DNA of 64,000 nucleotides. Source: Pseudomonas sp. Irchel 3A7 (GTDB taxonomy: Bacteria; Pseudomonadota; Gammaproteobacteria; Pseudomonadales; Pseudomonadaceae). The notes beneath the pieces were generated by a model, which saw only the letters and a list, made by a program, of their open reading frames with translations, ran no database searches and had not been told where the DNA came from. The position numbers and the translations under genes were made by a program. The stretch lies in the NCBI RefSeq assembly GCF_900187565.1, contig NZ_FYED01000008.1, positions 124,001 through 188,000 of the forward strand, written 5' to 3'. Shown in pieces: positions 33,715-43,863 of the stretch (position 1 is the stretch's first letter; each line of letters opens with the position of its first letter).

Positions 33715-34740
33715 TCACCGAAAAACTCCATGGGTAGAACCCCGCACAATCAACCGCGCCGAAAAATCCAGGGTCCGCACCGGCCCGTCATCCCCGCGCA
33801 AACGCTTGAGCAGACACTCAAACGCACTCGCGCCCATCTCCTCCGTCGGCTGGGCGAGGGCGGTGATGCCGCTGCCCACCAGCGGGTACCAATCCAGATC
33901 ATCAAGGGCAATCAAACCCACGTCCTCAAACAGCCTGCACTGAAGTTCACGCAAGGCATGGGTGCTGGCCAGCGCCGCAATGCCGTTGGCACAGAACAAC
34001 GCTTTCGGGCCGGGGCCGGGTGTGTCGAGGAAGGATCTTAGGTTCGCGGTCAGCTCGCTGCCGGTTTCGATGATCGTCCCGCTCAGCGTCGAGCGCTGCG
34101 CGATCTGCGCTTTGAACCGCGTCACCCGTTCAATTCGCGAACTGGTGCCATCGAACGGTTCAGTCACCAGCAACACATCACGATAGCCACGCTCCTCAAG
34201 ATGCGTGAGGGCCATGTCGACGGCTTGCGGGTTATCCAGCCCGACCATATCGCTCTCAAGGTTCTCGACCTTGCGATCCACCAGCACCAGCGGCATTTCC
34301 CGGTGCAGTTCGTGCAATTCGTCGCGGTGATGGCCCAGGGTGTTCACGATCAGGCCTTCGATGTTGTACGAGCGCAGCAAGGCCAGGTGCTGGCGTTCCT
34401 GCTCGTCGTCGCGGTCGGTGTTGCACACCACCAGGCTGTAGCCGTGCTGACGGCAGGCGGTCTCCACCCCGTGCATCACCGCAATCGAATAAGGATTACG
34501 GATATCGGCCACCAACATGCCGATCAGGCGCGTGCGCCCGCGTTTCAGGCCGCGGGCCATCTGATTCGGGCGATAGCCCAATTCGGCAATCGCCTGTTCG
34601 ATGCGCCGGGCAATGGCGTCGGAGAGCAGGGCGCGGTCGTCACCGATGAACCGCGACACGCTGGCCTTGGAGACCTTGGCGTGTTCGGCCACATCGAGCA
34701 TGGTGACGCGGCTGCGCTGGGCGGCGGAGAAATCGTTCAC
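33715..34740 (-). CDS. ptxS: LacI-family repressor PtxS
   Basis: 341 aa. The N-terminal HTH is VTMLDVAEHAKVSKASVSRF, and the hinge helix region NQMARGLKRGRTRLIGMLVA is followed by the periplasmic-binding-protein-like effector domain. PtxS binds TGAAACCGGTTTCA and is released by 2-ketogluconate. Operators lie in front of both ptxS and kguE, so it represses itself and the kgu operon. The start is GTG at 34740, chosen because the first conserved residues precede the internal ATG at 34701. The REPIN between ptxS and kguE suggests separate transcription. Confidence 0.94.
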   Translation of the reverse strand: MNDFSAAQRSRVTMLDVAEHAKVSKASVSRFIGDDRALLSDAIARRIEQAIAELGYRPNQMARGLKRGRTRLIGMLVADIRNPYSIAVMHGVETACRQHGYSLVVCNTDRDDEQERQHLALLRSYNIEGLIVNTLGHHRDELHELHREMPLVLVDRKVENLESDMVGLDNPQAVDMALTHLEERGYRDVLLVTEPFDGTSSRIERVTRFKAQIAQRSTLSGTIIETGSELTANLRSFLDTPGPGPKALFCANGIAALASTHALRELQCRLFEDVGLIALDDLDWYPLVGSGITALAQPTEEMGASAFECLLKRLRGDDGPVRTLDFSARLIVRGSTHGVFR

Positions 34741-34789
34741 GGGCTGAAACCTTGTTATTGGATTTATAGGGTTCGTGCGATCGGATCGC

Positions 34790-34803
34790 TGAAACCGGTT
34801 TCA
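34790..34803. promoter_or_regulatory. ptxS box: PtxS operator upstream of ptxS
   Basis: Second perfect TGAAACCGGTTTCA, 50 bp before the ptxS GTG start, consistent with autorepression. Confidence 0.94.
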
Positions 34804-34875
34804 GAAGACACCAAAAGCCAATCTGCCGTCAAGTCCTTCGATGAACATTGTCCGACAATGGCCGACGGCTGGACG

Positions 34876-35484
34876 TCAGATCACCAGGCTCAGCCAGGCC
34901 GATCCCAGCAGTAACAGGGCCATGCAGCGATTGAAGCGTTGCATCGCCCGGGGCGAGCGCAACCAGCGCGCCGAGCCTGCGCCGAGCAAGGCCCAGACGC
35001 CAAGACACGGCAGCGAAATCAGGAAAAACGCCAGGGACAAATACATCACATGGGTCAGCCGCTGCTCGCCGCCCCCGGCGAACACGCTGACAACCGCCAG
35101 CGCCATCATCCAGGTTTTCGGGTTGATCAATTGCAGGCTCGCGGCGCCCAGCATGCCGAGGCGGGCCTGACTGTACGAGGCTTCAACACCCTGCGCCGGG
35201 GCGCTGAAGATCTGCCAGGCCAGATAACTCAGCCACGCCACGCCAATCCACTGCATCGCGGTGTGTACGCCAGGCAAAGAAGCCAGCGATGCGCCCGCGC
35301 CACTGCCCACCAGCAGCACAAGCAGCGCGGCGCTGGCACAGCCACCGAAGATGATCGGCACCGCGGCGGTCAATCCGTATCGGGCGCTGTTGCTCAACAC
35401 CAGAATGTTGGTGGGGCCGGGCGTGATCGAAGCCACGAAGGCAAACAACAGGAAGGGCAATAACGTGGGGAAAGAGGCAAACAT
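34876..35484 (-). CDS. LysE/RhtB-family amino-acid exporter
   Basis: 202 aa, about six membrane helices. The SITPGPTNILVLSNSARYGL segment is the family signature, followed by a Gly/Ala-rich second helix. It exports an amino acid or related metabolite. ATG 35484 follows CCGGAG; a start at 35526 would add 14 mostly polar residues. Its upstream neighbour on the same strand, an AraC regulator ending 53 bp before the start, is likely its regulator. Confidence 0.86.
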   Translation of the reverse strand: MFASFPTLLPFLLFAFVASITPGPTNILVLSNSARYGLTAAVPIIFGGCASAALLVLLVGSGAGASLASLPGVHTAMQWIGVAWLSYLAWQIFSAPAQGVEASYSQARLGMLGAASLQLINPKTWMMALAVVSVFAGGGEQRLTHVMYLSLAFFLISLPCLGVWALLGAGSARWLRSPRAMQRFNRCMALLLLGSAWLSLVI

Positions 35485-35536
35485 CGCAGGCAAACTCCGG
35501 TGAAGATCGTTGAAGTCGATCTTCACCTGCGGCGAA

Positions 35537-36376
35537 TCAGCGGTCTGGAAGATTTGAGCAGCGCTTGCGGTACAACGCCGGCGTCAGGCCGTAGGCGCGC
35601 ACGAACCAGCGTCCCAGATGACTCTGATCGGCAAAGCCCAGCGCCATGGCCACCGTCGCCGGTTGCTCGCCCCGGGCCAGCATCCGTCGGGCCGTGGCCA
35701 GGCGCAACTGCACCAGATAAGCGTGGGGCGCGATGCCATAAGCGGCCTTGAAGGCGCGGGTCAGGCGGAAGCGGTCGACCCCTGCGGCGGCGGCCACCTG
35801 GTCGAGGCCGACGTCTTCGTGGGCATGGGCGTGCAGAAAGTCCCGAGCCTTTTGCGCCACCAGCGGCAAGCGCGGGTCGTTGGCATAACGGGCGCGCCAG
35901 TGCAGGTGCGTGGTGAGGCGTTCGAGCAAGCCGTCGAGGGCGGTCTGGCGAACGATTTTCAGCTCGCCCCGATGCAATGCTTCGAACGCCAGGCTCGTGG
36001 CGTGGGCCAGGCGCACGTCGCTGGCCAGTGTATTGGCGAAGCTCAACTCACCCTGGTCGGGCGCGCTGTCGAACACGGCGCTGAGTTCGCGCTTCAACCA
36101 CTGCGGATCGAGGTACAACGTGCGGTAGGTAAATCCGTCGACCGTCGGCGCTTCGCCGTCGTGAATGTCACCGGGTTCGAGCAGGAACACTTTGCCCGGC
36201 GTGCTCTGATGCCTGGCCCGCCGACAGTTGAATTGCTGGACCCCTTGCTCGGTGATGCCCACCAGATAACTGTCATGCCAGTGCGGATCGTAGGCGTGGC
36301 CTTCGAAATGCGCGCGCAGGGTCTCGATGCCGGTGTCGGCGTCCTGGGCCAGGTCGATCCAGTTGTGAGAGGTCAT
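35537..36376 (-). CDS. AraC-family regulator with cupin sensor domain
   Basis: 279 aa. N-terminal AraC-type cupin (about 15-150; DPHWHDSYLVGITEQGVQQF and LLEPGDIHDGEAPTVDGFTY) and C-terminal two-HTH domain (about 180-275; DVGLDQVAAAAGVDRFRLTR, ALGFADQSHLGRWFVRAYGL). This form is common next to LysE exporters, where it responds to the exported amino acid; here it precedes the LysE gene on the same strand. Confidence 0.88.
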   Translation of the reverse strand: MTSHNWIDLAQDADTGIETLRAHFEGHAYDPHWHDSYLVGITEQGVQQFNCRRARHQSTPGKVFLLEPGDIHDGEAPTVDGFTYRTLYLDPQWLKRELSAVFDSAPDQGELSFANTLASDVRLAHATSLAFEALHRGELKIVRQTALDGLLERLTTHLHWRARYANDPRLPLVAQKARDFLHAHAHEDVGLDQVAAAAGVDRFRLTRAFKAAYGIAPHAYLVQLRLATARRMLARGEQPATVAMALGFADQSHLGRWFVRAYGLTPALYRKRCSNLPDR

Positions 36377-36453
36377 GCGGCACCTGCGGGACGGATTACC
36401 GAGTCATTTAACGCCTGCAGGGGGGCAATGACTAGAACGTTTGTGCACAAAGG

Positions 36454-37095
36454 TCAGTTGAACAGGCCTGCAGCGATGTTGATCGAAAACCCGAGAATCG
36501 CCGTATTGAACAGAAAGCCGATCAGCGATTGCGCCAGCACAATCTTGCGTAATTCCCGAGTCGCCACGCCGACATCCGATGTTTGTACCGCCACGCTGAG
36601 GGTGAACGAGAAGTATAAAAAATCCCAGTAGTTGGGCGTGGTCAATCCTTCGGCAAAGCGCAGCGCCGGTTCTTTGCCGTCCCAGGTGTAGAACAACCGC
36701 GCGTAGTGCACGCTGAAAATCACCCCGATCAGCAGCCACGAACCGAGTACCGTCAGCGCGGTGAATCCGTAATGCAGCAGTTTGCGGGTGGTTTCCAGGT
36801 CTTTGCTGCCGGCCAGTTCGAAGGCGATGGTTGCCAGGCTGGCGATGGCGGCGATGCACACGATGAACAGCACCAGTCCGGCGTTTTCGTCTTCGATCTC
36901 GGCGATGCGTTTCACGTCCGGGGCTTTGGAGCGCACGGTGAGCCAGAGCATCAGCACCAGATAAGTCCAGACCCCGACGTTCCAGCCGATGAGGATTTTG
37001 CTGATGATTGAATGGGCAGGGACCAGAATGCCCGCGGCGATACCCAGCGTGGTGGCGGCGGACAGGCGCGGGTGGGTGTGGGTGAGGTAGGGCAT
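36454..37095 (-). CDS. DUF1345 membrane protein
   Basis: 213 aa with about five membrane helices, in [52 protein letters not shown] and [37 protein letters not shown] followed by [14 protein letters not shown] is the conserved core of the DUF1345 family. Function unknown. It follows the RND permease gene by 190 bp, with a REPIN between, and is probably independent of it. Confidence 0.82.
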   Translation of the reverse strand: MPYLTHTHPRLSAATTLGIAAGILVPAHSIISKILIGWNVGVWTYLVLMLWLTVRSKAPDVKRIAEIEDENAGLVLFIVCIAAIASLATIAFELAGSKDLETTRKLLHYGFTALTVLGSWLLIGVIFSVHYARLFYTWDGKEPALRFAEGLTTPNYWDFLYFSFTLSVAVQTSDVGVATRELRKIVLAQSLIGFLFNTAILGFSINIAAGLFN

Positions 37096-37179
37096 GGAGG
37101 CTCGTTGGGGTGGGGTATGCAAACACCTTAGCCCAGCGATCTCAGCTATGACCATAACCTTGAGGTTGATGATCTCCAT

Positions 37180-37270
37180 TGTGGGAGCGAGCCTGCTCGC
37201 GAAGGCGTCATCACATCCAACATCCAAGTTGACTGTTAGACCGCTTTCGCGAGCAGGCTCGCTCCCACAG
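37180..37270. repeat. REPIN
   Basis: Class I pair between the RND permease gene and the DUF1345 gene; ends 16 bp from the permease stop. Confidence 0.86.
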
Positions 37271-37286
37271 TGGGTCGGCGTGTGGC

Positions 37287-40200
37287 TTAAGCCTGCCGGT
37301 GCCGTCCCCGCACCAGCTTCATCACCACCACAAAAAACACCGGCACGAACACCACTGCCAGGGTCGCGGTGATCATGCCGCCGATCACCCCGGTGCCGAT
37401 GGCTTGCTGGCTTGCCGAGCTGGCGCCGGTGGCAATCGCCAGCGGAACCACGCCGAGGATGAACGCCAGGGAGGTCATGACGATCGGCCGCAACCGCAGG
37501 CGCGCGGCTTGCAGGGTGGCGTCGATCAGGTCGTGGCCTTCGTCGACCAGGCTCTTGGCGAACTCGATGATCAGGATCGCGTTTTTCGCCGACAGGCCGA
37601 TGATGGTGATCAGGCCGACCTTGAAAAACACGTCGTTGGGCATGCCACGCAACGTCACGGCCAACACTGCGCCGAGTACACCCAGCGGCACCACCAAAAG
37701 CACCGAGGTCGGTATCGACCAACTCTCGTACAATGCCGCCAGGCACAGGAACACGATCAGTAACGACAAGCCGAGCAAGATCGGCGCCTGACTGCCGGAC
37801 AAACGCTCCTGCAACGACAGGCCGGTCCATTCCTGACCCAGTCCCGCCGGGCCGAGTGACACCAGGCGCTCGATTTCGGTCATCGCTTCACCGGTGCTGT
37901 ACCCGGGCTTTGGTTCGCCGGAAATGCTGATCGCCGGATAGCCGTTGTAGCGGGTCAGCTGCGCCGGCCCCTGGGTCCATTTCGCCTGGACAAACGCCGA
38001 CAGCGGCACCATGTTCCCGGCGTTGTTGCGCACGTGGATCTTCAACAGGTCCTCGACCTGACTGCGTTGATCGCCTTCAGCCTGCACCACCACCCGCTGC
38101 ATGCGCCCCTGATTGGGGAAGTCGTTGATGTAGGCGGAACCGACGGCGGTGTTCAGCACGCTGCCGATATCGGCGAAGGACACGCCCAGCGCATTCGCCT
38201 GTTTGCGGTCGACGATCAATTGCACTTGCGGTGCTTCGGCCAGGGCGCTTTCGCGCACGTTCATCAGGATCGGGCTCTTCTCGGCGGCCGCCAGCAGCTC
38301 GGTGCGCGCGCGCATCAACGTGGCGTGACCGAGGCCGCCACGGTCCTGCAGGCGGAACTCGAAGCCGCTGGAGGTGCCGAGGCCATCCACCGGTGGCGGC
38401 AAGACCGCAAAGGCCATGGCGTCCTTGATCTGGCTCAGGGCGATATTGGCGCGATCGGCAATCGAACTCGCCGAGTCATCGCCGCCACGCTCGGACCAGT
38501 CCTTGAGCGTGGTAAACGCCAGCGCCGCATTCTGGCCGCTGCCGGAGAAGCTGAAGCCGAGAATCACCGTGCTGTCGCCAACGCCCGGTTCCGTGGCGTT
38601 GTGCGCTTCGATCTGCTCGACCACCTGCACCGTGCGGTTCTTGCTCGCACCCGGTGGCAGCTGGATGTCAGTGATGGTGTAGCCCTGATCCTCCACCGGC
38701 AGGAACGAGGAGGGCAGACGACTGAAGCACAGTCCCAGACCGACCAGCAGTACCCCATAGATCAGCAGATAACGACCGCTGCGTTTCAACGCATAGGCGA
38801 CCCAGCCTTGATAACGTGTGGTGAGCTGCTCGAAACGGCGGTTGAACCAACCGAAGAACCCGGTTTTTTCGTGATGCTCACCCTTGGCGATGGGCTTGAG
38901 CAGCGTCGCGCACAGCGCCGGGGTCAAGGTCAGGGCGAGGAAGGCCGAGAACAGGATCGAGGTGGCCATGGACAGCGAGAATTGCCGGTAAATCACGCCG
39001 ACCGAACCCTGCATGAACGCCATCGGAATGAACACCGCCACCAGCACCAGGGTGATGCCGATGATCGCGCCGGTGATCTGCTTCATCGCCTTGCGTGTCG
39101 CGTCCCTGGGCGACAGGCCTTCGGTGGCCATGATCCGCTCGACGTTCTCCACCACCACGATCGCGTCGTCTACCAGGATGCCGATGGCCAACACCATGCC
39201 GAACATGGTCAGCACGTTGATCGAGAAACCCAGGGCCAGCATGGTCGCGAAGGTGCCCATCAACGCCACCGGCACCACCAGGGTCGGGATCAGCGTGTAG
39301 CGGATGTTTTGCAGGAACAGGAACATCACTGCGAACACCAGCACCATCGCCTCAAGCAGGGTGTAGACCACTTTGGTGATCGAGACTTTGACGAAGGGCG
39401 ACGTGTCGTAGGGAATCTTGTACTCCACGTTGGCCGGGAAGTAGCGCGACAGCTCATCCATCTTCGCCCGCACCAGCGTCGCGGTGCTCAGGGCGTTGGC
39501 CCCCGGCGACAGTTGCACGCCGACGGCGGTCGACGGCTTGCCGTTCAGGCGCGTGGAAAACTGGTATTCCTGACTGCCGATCTCGACCCGAGCGACATCG
39601 GCGATGCGCACCGTCGAGCCGTCCGGGTTGGCCTTGAGCACGATGTCGGCGAATTCTTCGGGCGTCGACAGCTGGCCTTTCACCAGAATGGTCGCGGTGA
39701 TTTCCTGGGTCGTGCGGCTCGGCAAATCACCGATGCTGCCAGCGGAAACCTGGGCGTTCTGCGCGACGATGGCGGCGTTGACGTCGGCGGGGGTGAGGTT
39801 GAAACCGATCAGTTTCTGCGGGTCGATCCAGATGCGCATCGCTCGCTCGGCGCCGTACAACTGGGCCTTTCCGACACCGTCCAGACGCTTGATCTCGTTC
39901 ATCACGTTACGCGCCAGATAGTCGCTGAGCGCCACGTCGTCGAGCTTGCCGTCGCTGGAGGTGAGGGTAATCAGCAACAGGAAACCGGCGGAGACCTTCT
40001 CCACCTGCAAGCCTTGCTGATTGACTGCTTGCGGCAGGCGCGACTCCACGACTTTCAACCGGTTCTGCACATCCACCTGGGCCATTTCCGGGTCGGTGCC
40101 CGGTTGGAAGGTCGCCTTGATCGTCGCGCTGCCGAGGCTGCTTTGCGACTCGAAATACAACAGGTGGTCCGCGCCGTTGAGCTCTTCCTCGATCAGGTTG

Positions 40201-40385
40201 ACCACGCTTTCGTCGACGGTCTGCGCCGACGCACCGGGGTATACGGCATAGATTTCGATCTGCGGCGGCGCGACGTCGGGGTATTGCGCCACCGGCAACT
40301 GTGGAATGGCCAGGGCACCGGCCAGCAGGATGAACAGGGCGACCACCCAGGCGAACACCGGGCGGTCGATAAAGAACTGCGGCAT
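37287..40385 (-). CDS. RND efflux permease, HAE1 family (MexD/MexQ-like)
   Basis: 1032 aa, 12 membrane helices with two large periplasmic loops. [20 protein letters not shown] starts it. The proton-relay helix 4 motif [18 protein letters not shown] has the paired Asp residues, and helix 10 has the Lys in [20 protein letters not shown]. The periplasmic drug-binding regions ([35 protein letters not shown]) agree with drug-exporting HAE1 pumps nearer MexD/MexQ than MexB. It lies 15 bp after its adaptor gene. No outer-membrane channel gene adjoins, so it must use OprM-like or another channel. Confidence 0.9.
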   Translation of the reverse strand: MPQFFIDRPVFAWVVALFILLAGALAIPQLPVAQYPDVAPPQIEIYAVYPGASAQTVDESVVNLIEEELNGADHLLYFESQSSLGSATIKATFQPGTDPEMAQVDVQNRLKVVESRLPQAVNQQGLQVEKVSAGFLLLITLTSSDGKLDDVALSDYLARNVMNEIKRLDGVGKAQLYGAERAMRIWIDPQKLIGFNLTPADVNAAIVAQNAQVSAGSIGDLPSRTTQEITATILVKGQLSTPEEFADIVLKANPDGSTVRIADVARVEIGSQEYQFSTRLNGKPSTAVGVQLSPGANALSTATLVRAKMDELSRYFPANVEYKIPYDTSPFVKVSITKVVYTLLEAMVLVFAVMFLFLQNIRYTLIPTLVVPVALMGTFATMLALGFSINVLTMFGMVLAIGILVDDAIVVVENVERIMATEGLSPRDATRKAMKQITGAIIGITLVLVAVFIPMAFMQGSVGVIYRQFSLSMATSILFSAFLALTLTPALCATLLKPIAKGEHHEKTGFFGWFNRRFEQLTTRYQGWVAYALKRSGRYLLIYGVLLVGLGLCFSRLPSSFLPVEDQGYTITDIQLPPGASKNRTVQVVEQIEAHNATEPGVGDSTVILGFSFSGSGQNAALAFTTLKDWSERGGDDSASSIADRANIALSQIKDAMAFAVLPPPVDGLGTSSGFEFRLQDRGGLGHATLMRARTELLAAAEKSPILMNVRESALAEAPQVQLIVDRKQANALGVSFADIGSVLNTAVGSAYINDFPNQGRMQRVVVQAEGDQRSQVEDLLKIHVRNNAGNMVPLSAFVQAKWTQGPAQLTRYNGYPAISISGEPKPGYSTGEAMTEIERLVSLGPAGLGQEWTGLSLQERLSGSQAPILLGLSLLIVFLCLAALYESWSIPTSVLLVVPLGVLGAVLAVTLRGMPNDVFFKVGLITIIGLSAKNAILIIEFAKSLVDEGHDLIDATLQAARLRLRPIVMTSLAFILGVVPLAIATGASSASQQAIGTGVIGGMITATLAVVFVPVFFVVVMKLVRGRHRQA

Positions 40386-40400
40386 AAACTAGCGTCCTGC

Positions 40401-41558
40401 TTACTGGCCAGAAACCTGGGCAAGTGGAAGAGGGGTGTCGTCGATCTGCACTTTTTCGCCGGGTTTGGCGTGTTGCAGGCCTTCGATGACAATGCGGTCG
40501 CCGGGCTTGAGGCCACGGGTGACGATCCAGCGATCGTTCTGCACCGCGCCCAACTCCACCGGTTGCTGGCCGACCCGTTGTTCGGCATCGAGCAGCAGCA
40601 CTTGCGCGACGCCGGCACTGTCTCGCTGGATCGCCCGTTGCGGCACGCTGATGCCTTGCTGGTTCACCGCTTGCTCCAGGCGCACCCGCACAAAGCTGCC
40701 GGGCAGCAAGTCGAGGTCCGGGTTGGGGAATTCGCTGCGCAGGATGATCTGGCCGGTGCCCGGGTCGACCGTGATGTCGCTGAACAACAATTTGCCCGGC
40801 AATGGGTAGAGGCTGCCATCGTCCTGAATCAGCGTGGCTTTGGCCTGACCCTGGCCGACCTCCTGCAACTGGCCGGAACGGAAGGCGCGGCGCAGATCGT
40901 TGAGTTCGCGGGTCGATTGGGTGAGGTCGGCGTGGATCGGGTTCAGCTGCTGAATCAGCGCCAGTGGCGTGGTTTCGTTCTGCCCGACCAGGGCGCCTTC
41001 AGTGACCAGTGCGCGACCGATGCGCCCGGAAATCGGCGCGGTGACGGTGGCGTAGCCGAGGTTCAATTTCGCCCGTTCAACGGCGGCCTTGCTGGCGGCA
41101 ACGTCGGCGGCGGTCTGTCGCGCAGTGGCCCGGGCGTTGTCGTAGTCCTGGCCGCTGATGGCCTTGTCGTCGATCAACTGCGCGTAACGCTGCTCTTGCA
41201 ACCGGGCCTGGAAGGCGTTGGCCTCGGCTTTGCGCAATACCGCTTCGGCACTGTCCAGGTCAGCCTTGAACGGTGCCGGGTCGATGCGCAACAGCACATC
41301 GCCTTTTTTCACGTCGGTGCCTTCGCGGAAGGTGCGCTGCAGGACCACGCCGGCGACACGGGCACGGACTTCGGCAATGCGCGGCGCGGCGATGCGTCCG
41401 CTCAGTTCACTGGTGATCGATAGCGGCCGGGCTTCGACAGTCTCGACGCGGACACTGGCCAACGGCGCCTGTTCTTCGGCGGTCGAGGCCTTGTCGCACG
41501 CACTCAGCGTCAACGCCAGGGCCAGAAGGCTGAGTCTGGCAAGCAGATTCTTAGACAT
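40401..41558 (-). CDS. RND periplasmic adaptor lipoprotein
   Basis: 385 aa. A lipoprotein signal peptide ends LALTLSACDKA, so Cys21 should be lipidated. The barrel-sandwich, alpha-hairpin and beta-barrel order of HlyD-family adaptors is visible: RPLSITSELSGRIAAPRIAE, a coiled-coil region (DLDSAEAVLRKAEANAFQAR), LNLGYATVTAPISGRIGRAL. It bridges the permease to an outer-membrane channel. First gene of the pump operon, divergent from the RstA-like regulator 291 bp away, which suggests control of the pump by that system. Confidence 0.9.
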   Translation of the reverse strand: MSKNLLARLSLLALALTLSACDKASTAEEQAPLASVRVETVEARPLSITSELSGRIAAPRIAEVRARVAGVVLQRTFREGTDVKKGDVLLRIDPAPFKADLDSAEAVLRKAEANAFQARLQEQRYAQLIDDKAISGQDYDNARATARQTAADVAASKAAVERAKLNLGYATVTAPISGRIGRALVTEGALVGQNETTPLALIQQLNPIHADLTQSTRELNDLRRAFRSGQLQEVGQGQAKATLIQDDGSLYPLPGKLLFSDITVDPGTGQIILRSEFPNPDLDLLPGSFVRVRLEQAVNQQGISVPQRAIQRDSAGVAQVLLLDAEQRVGQQPVELGAVQNDRWIVTRGLKPGDRIVIEGLQHAKPGEKVQIDDTPLPLAQVSGQ

Positions 41559-41712
41559 GAATTACCCCAATAATGACCCCCAGCATCCTACTGGGCGACG
41601 GCGAGGGTAGCGGTGAAGCTTTGTTGGCGCTGTGTGAAATTGTGTAAGGGTTTTACTCAGGAGTGTGCAGGGGCGTATATCCTTGAATCCTTGAAATTTA
41701 TCGCGCCTGTCA

Positions 41713-41813
41713 GGCCGCTATCGCTGGCAAGCCAGCTCCCACAGTGGTTGATGGTGTTCACATGATTTATGTACACACCGGACCTTGTGGGAGCTGGCTT
41801 GCCAGCGATGAGG
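41713..41813. repeat. Class III REP pair (GGAGCTGGCTTGCCAGCGATG)
   Basis: CTATCGCTGGCAAGCCAGCT and the complementary arm GGGAGCTGGCTTGCCAGCGA flank ~35 bp in the divergent promoter region between the pump and the two-component genes. Confidence 0.85.
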
Positions 41814-41849
41814 CCCTGACTGACGCCACTGCACTTTCTGGAAACACCC

Positions 41850-42551
41850 ATGCCCAACATCCTCCTGGTCGAAGACGACACCGCCCTTGCCGAACTGATC
41901 GCCAGCTACCTGGAACGCAACGGTTATTCCGTCAGCGTCATCAGCCGTGGCGATCAGGTGCGCGAGCGGGCGCGGGTCACGCCGCCGGATCTGGTGATCC
42001 TCGACCTGATGCTGCCCGGTCTCGACGGCCTGCAAGTCTGTCGCCTGCTGCGTGCCGACTCCGCGACGCTGCCGATCCTGATGCTCACCGCCCGCGACGA
42101 CAGCCACGATCAGGTGCTGGGCCTGGAAATGGGCGCCGACGACTACGTCACCAAGCCCTGCGAACCACGGGTATTGCTGGCCCGGGTGCGTACCTTGCTG
42201 CGGCGCAGCAGTCTCAGCGAACCGCAGACCGCCAATGACCGCATTCTGATGGGTAACCTGTGCATCGACCTGTCCGAGCGCACCGTGACCTGGCGCGAGC
42301 AGCCGGTGGAACTGTCCAGCGGCGAATACAATTTGTTGGTGGTGCTGGCCCGGCATGCCGGCGAAGTGCTGAGCCGCGACCAGATCCTGCAACGCCTGCG
42401 CGGCATCGAGTTCAACGGCACCGACCGTTCGGTGGACGTGGCGATCTCCAAGCTGCGGCGCAAATTCGATGATCATGCCGGCGAGGCGCGCAAGATCAAG
42501 ACCGTGTGGGGCAAGGGTTACCTGTTCAGCCGTTCCGAATGGGAATGCTGA
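41850..42551 (+). CDS. rstA: OmpR-family response regulator, RstA-like
   Basis: 233 aa. Receiver domain 1-120: acidic pair in LLVEDDTALAELI, phospho-acceptor Asp in DLVILDLMLPGLDGLQ, Lys in DDYVTKPCEP. Winged-helix DNA-binding domain about 130-230 (EYNLLVVLARHAGEVLSRDQ, LRGIEFNGTDRSVDVAISKL, KTVWGKGYLFS). The overall sequence resembles E. coli RstA, including the initial segment. It overlaps in transcription with the kinase gene (4-bp gap) and diverges from the RND operon. Confidence 0.87.
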   Translation: MPNILLVEDDTALAELIASYLERNGYSVSVISRGDQVRERARVTPPDLVILDLMLPGLDGLQVCRLLRADSATLPILMLTARDDSHDQVLGLEMGADDYVTKPCEPRVLLARVRTLLRRSSLSEPQTANDRILMGNLCIDLSERTVTWREQPVELSSGEYNLLVVLARHAGEVLSRDQILQRLRGIEFNGTDRSVDVAISKLRRKFDDHAGEARKIKTVWGKGYLFSRSEWEC

Positions 42552-42555
42552 GGTC

Positions 42556-43854
42556 ATGTTCAGACTGCTGTTTCGCCTGTACCTGGTGACGATCATTTCG
42601 TACAGCGCGGCGATCTATCTGGTGCCGGACCTGGTGATCAAGGTGTTCCAGGAGCGTTTTCTCACCTACAACCTCGATTACTCCCGAGGGCTGCAAACCC
42701 TCATCGTCAAACAGTTCAAGGCGGTGCCGACCGAAGAGTGGCCAGCGTTGGCGGCGGAAATGGACAAAGAGTTCCATCCGTTGCACATCGTGCTCAGCGC
42801 CAACGACGATCCTGATTTGACCCTCGATGAGCAGGAACGATTGCAGCGTGGCGAGAACGTGGTGCGCATCGGCGACTGGGGCTGGCGCACCCTGGCGGTG
42901 GCGCCATTGGACGAGCACACCGTGGTGCAAATGGTGGTGCCGCCGGACCCGATGGACGTCAGCCTGTTGTACTGGAGCATCAACGTGCTGATCGGCGCCA
43001 CCATGCTCGCCTGCCTGTTGCTGTGGCTACGGCCGCACTGGCGCGATCTGGAACGACTCAAAGGCACCGCTGAACGGTTCGGCAAGGGCCTGTTGAGCGA
43101 GCGCACGCAGATTCCCGCCCATTCCAACATCGGTAGCCTGGCCAACGTCTTCGACACCATGGCCGGTGATATCGAAAACCTGCTGAACCAGCAGCGCGAC
43201 CTGCTCAACGCGGTGTCCCACGAACTGCGCACACCCTTGACCCGCCTGGATTTCGGCCTGGCCCTGGCCCTGTCCGACGACCTGCCGGCCACCAGCCGCC
43301 AGCGCCTGCAAGGGTTGGTGGATCACATTCGCGAACTCGATGAATTGGTGCTGGAGCTGCTGTCCTACAGCCGCCTGCAAAACCCGGCGCGGGTGCCGGA
43401 ACAGGTGGAAGTGTCGCTGGATGAATTCATCGACAGCATCCTGGGCAGCGTCGACGACGAGCAATCGCCGGACATTGTCATCGACGTGCTGCTGCACGGC
43501 CAGCTCGAACGCTTCACCCTCGACCCGCGCCTGACCGCCCGCGCCTTGCAAAACCTGCTGCGCAACGCCATGCGTTACTGCGAAAAACGCATCCAGATCG
43601 GTGTGCAGGTGTGCCCCAAGGGCTGTGAAATCTGGGTGGACGATGACGGCATCGGCATTCCGGATGACGAGCGCGAGCGGATTTTCGAACCGTTCTACCG
43701 CCTCGACCGCAGCCGGGATCGCGCCACCGGCGGCTTTGGCCTGGGGCTGGCGATCAGTCGCCGGGCGCTGGAAGCGCAGGGCGGCACCTTGACCGTGGAA
43801 GCCTCGCCGTTGGGCGGGGCGCGGTTCAGGTTGTGGTTGCCGACGCCGGTTTGA
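42556..43854 (+). CDS. rstB: Sensor histidine kinase, RstB-like
   Basis: 432 aa. Membrane helix 1 (LFRLYLVTIISYSAAIYLVP), periplasmic sensor ~25-135, helix 2 (INVLIGATMLACLLLWLRPH), HAMP, DHp with the phospho-His in NAVSHELRTPLTRLDF, and ATP-binding domain with NLLRNAMRY (N box), DDDGIGIPDD (G1) and GGFGLGLAISRR (G2). The WLRPHWRDLERLKGTAERFG stretch resembles E. coli RstB. It starts 4 bp after the regulator gene. The signal is unknown; by position it may sense a pump substrate. Confidence 0.87.
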   Translation: MFRLLFRLYLVTIISYSAAIYLVPDLVIKVFQERFLTYNLDYSRGLQTLIVKQFKAVPTEEWPALAAEMDKEFHPLHIVLSANDDPDLTLDEQERLQRGENVVRIGDWGWRTLAVAPLDEHTVVQMVVPPDPMDVSLLYWSINVLIGATMLACLLLWLRPHWRDLERLKGTAERFGKGLLSERTQIPAHSNIGSLANVFDTMAGDIENLLNQQRDLLNAVSHELRTPLTRLDFGLALALSDDLPATSRQRLQGLVDHIRELDELVLELLSYSRLQNPARVPEQVEVSLDEFIDSILGSVDDEQSPDIVIDVLLHGQLERFTLDPRLTARALQNLLRNAMRYCEKRIQIGVQVCPKGCEIWVDDDGIGIPDDERERIFEPFYRLDRSRDRATGGFGLGLAISRRALEAQGGTLTVEASPLGGARFRLWLPTPV

Positions 43855-43863
43855 CACCACATG

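Noticed and set aside
33715..33943. Frames opposite ptxS that start in the REPIN at 33623-33708
   Set aside because: Antisense to ptxS and built partly of REP sequence; no independent support.
38034..41423. A 1129-codon open frame on the plus strand
   Set aside because: It is the exact antisense of the RND permease and adaptor genes; composition (His, Arg, Gln rich) and lack of any motif mark it as a shadow of high-GC codon bias.
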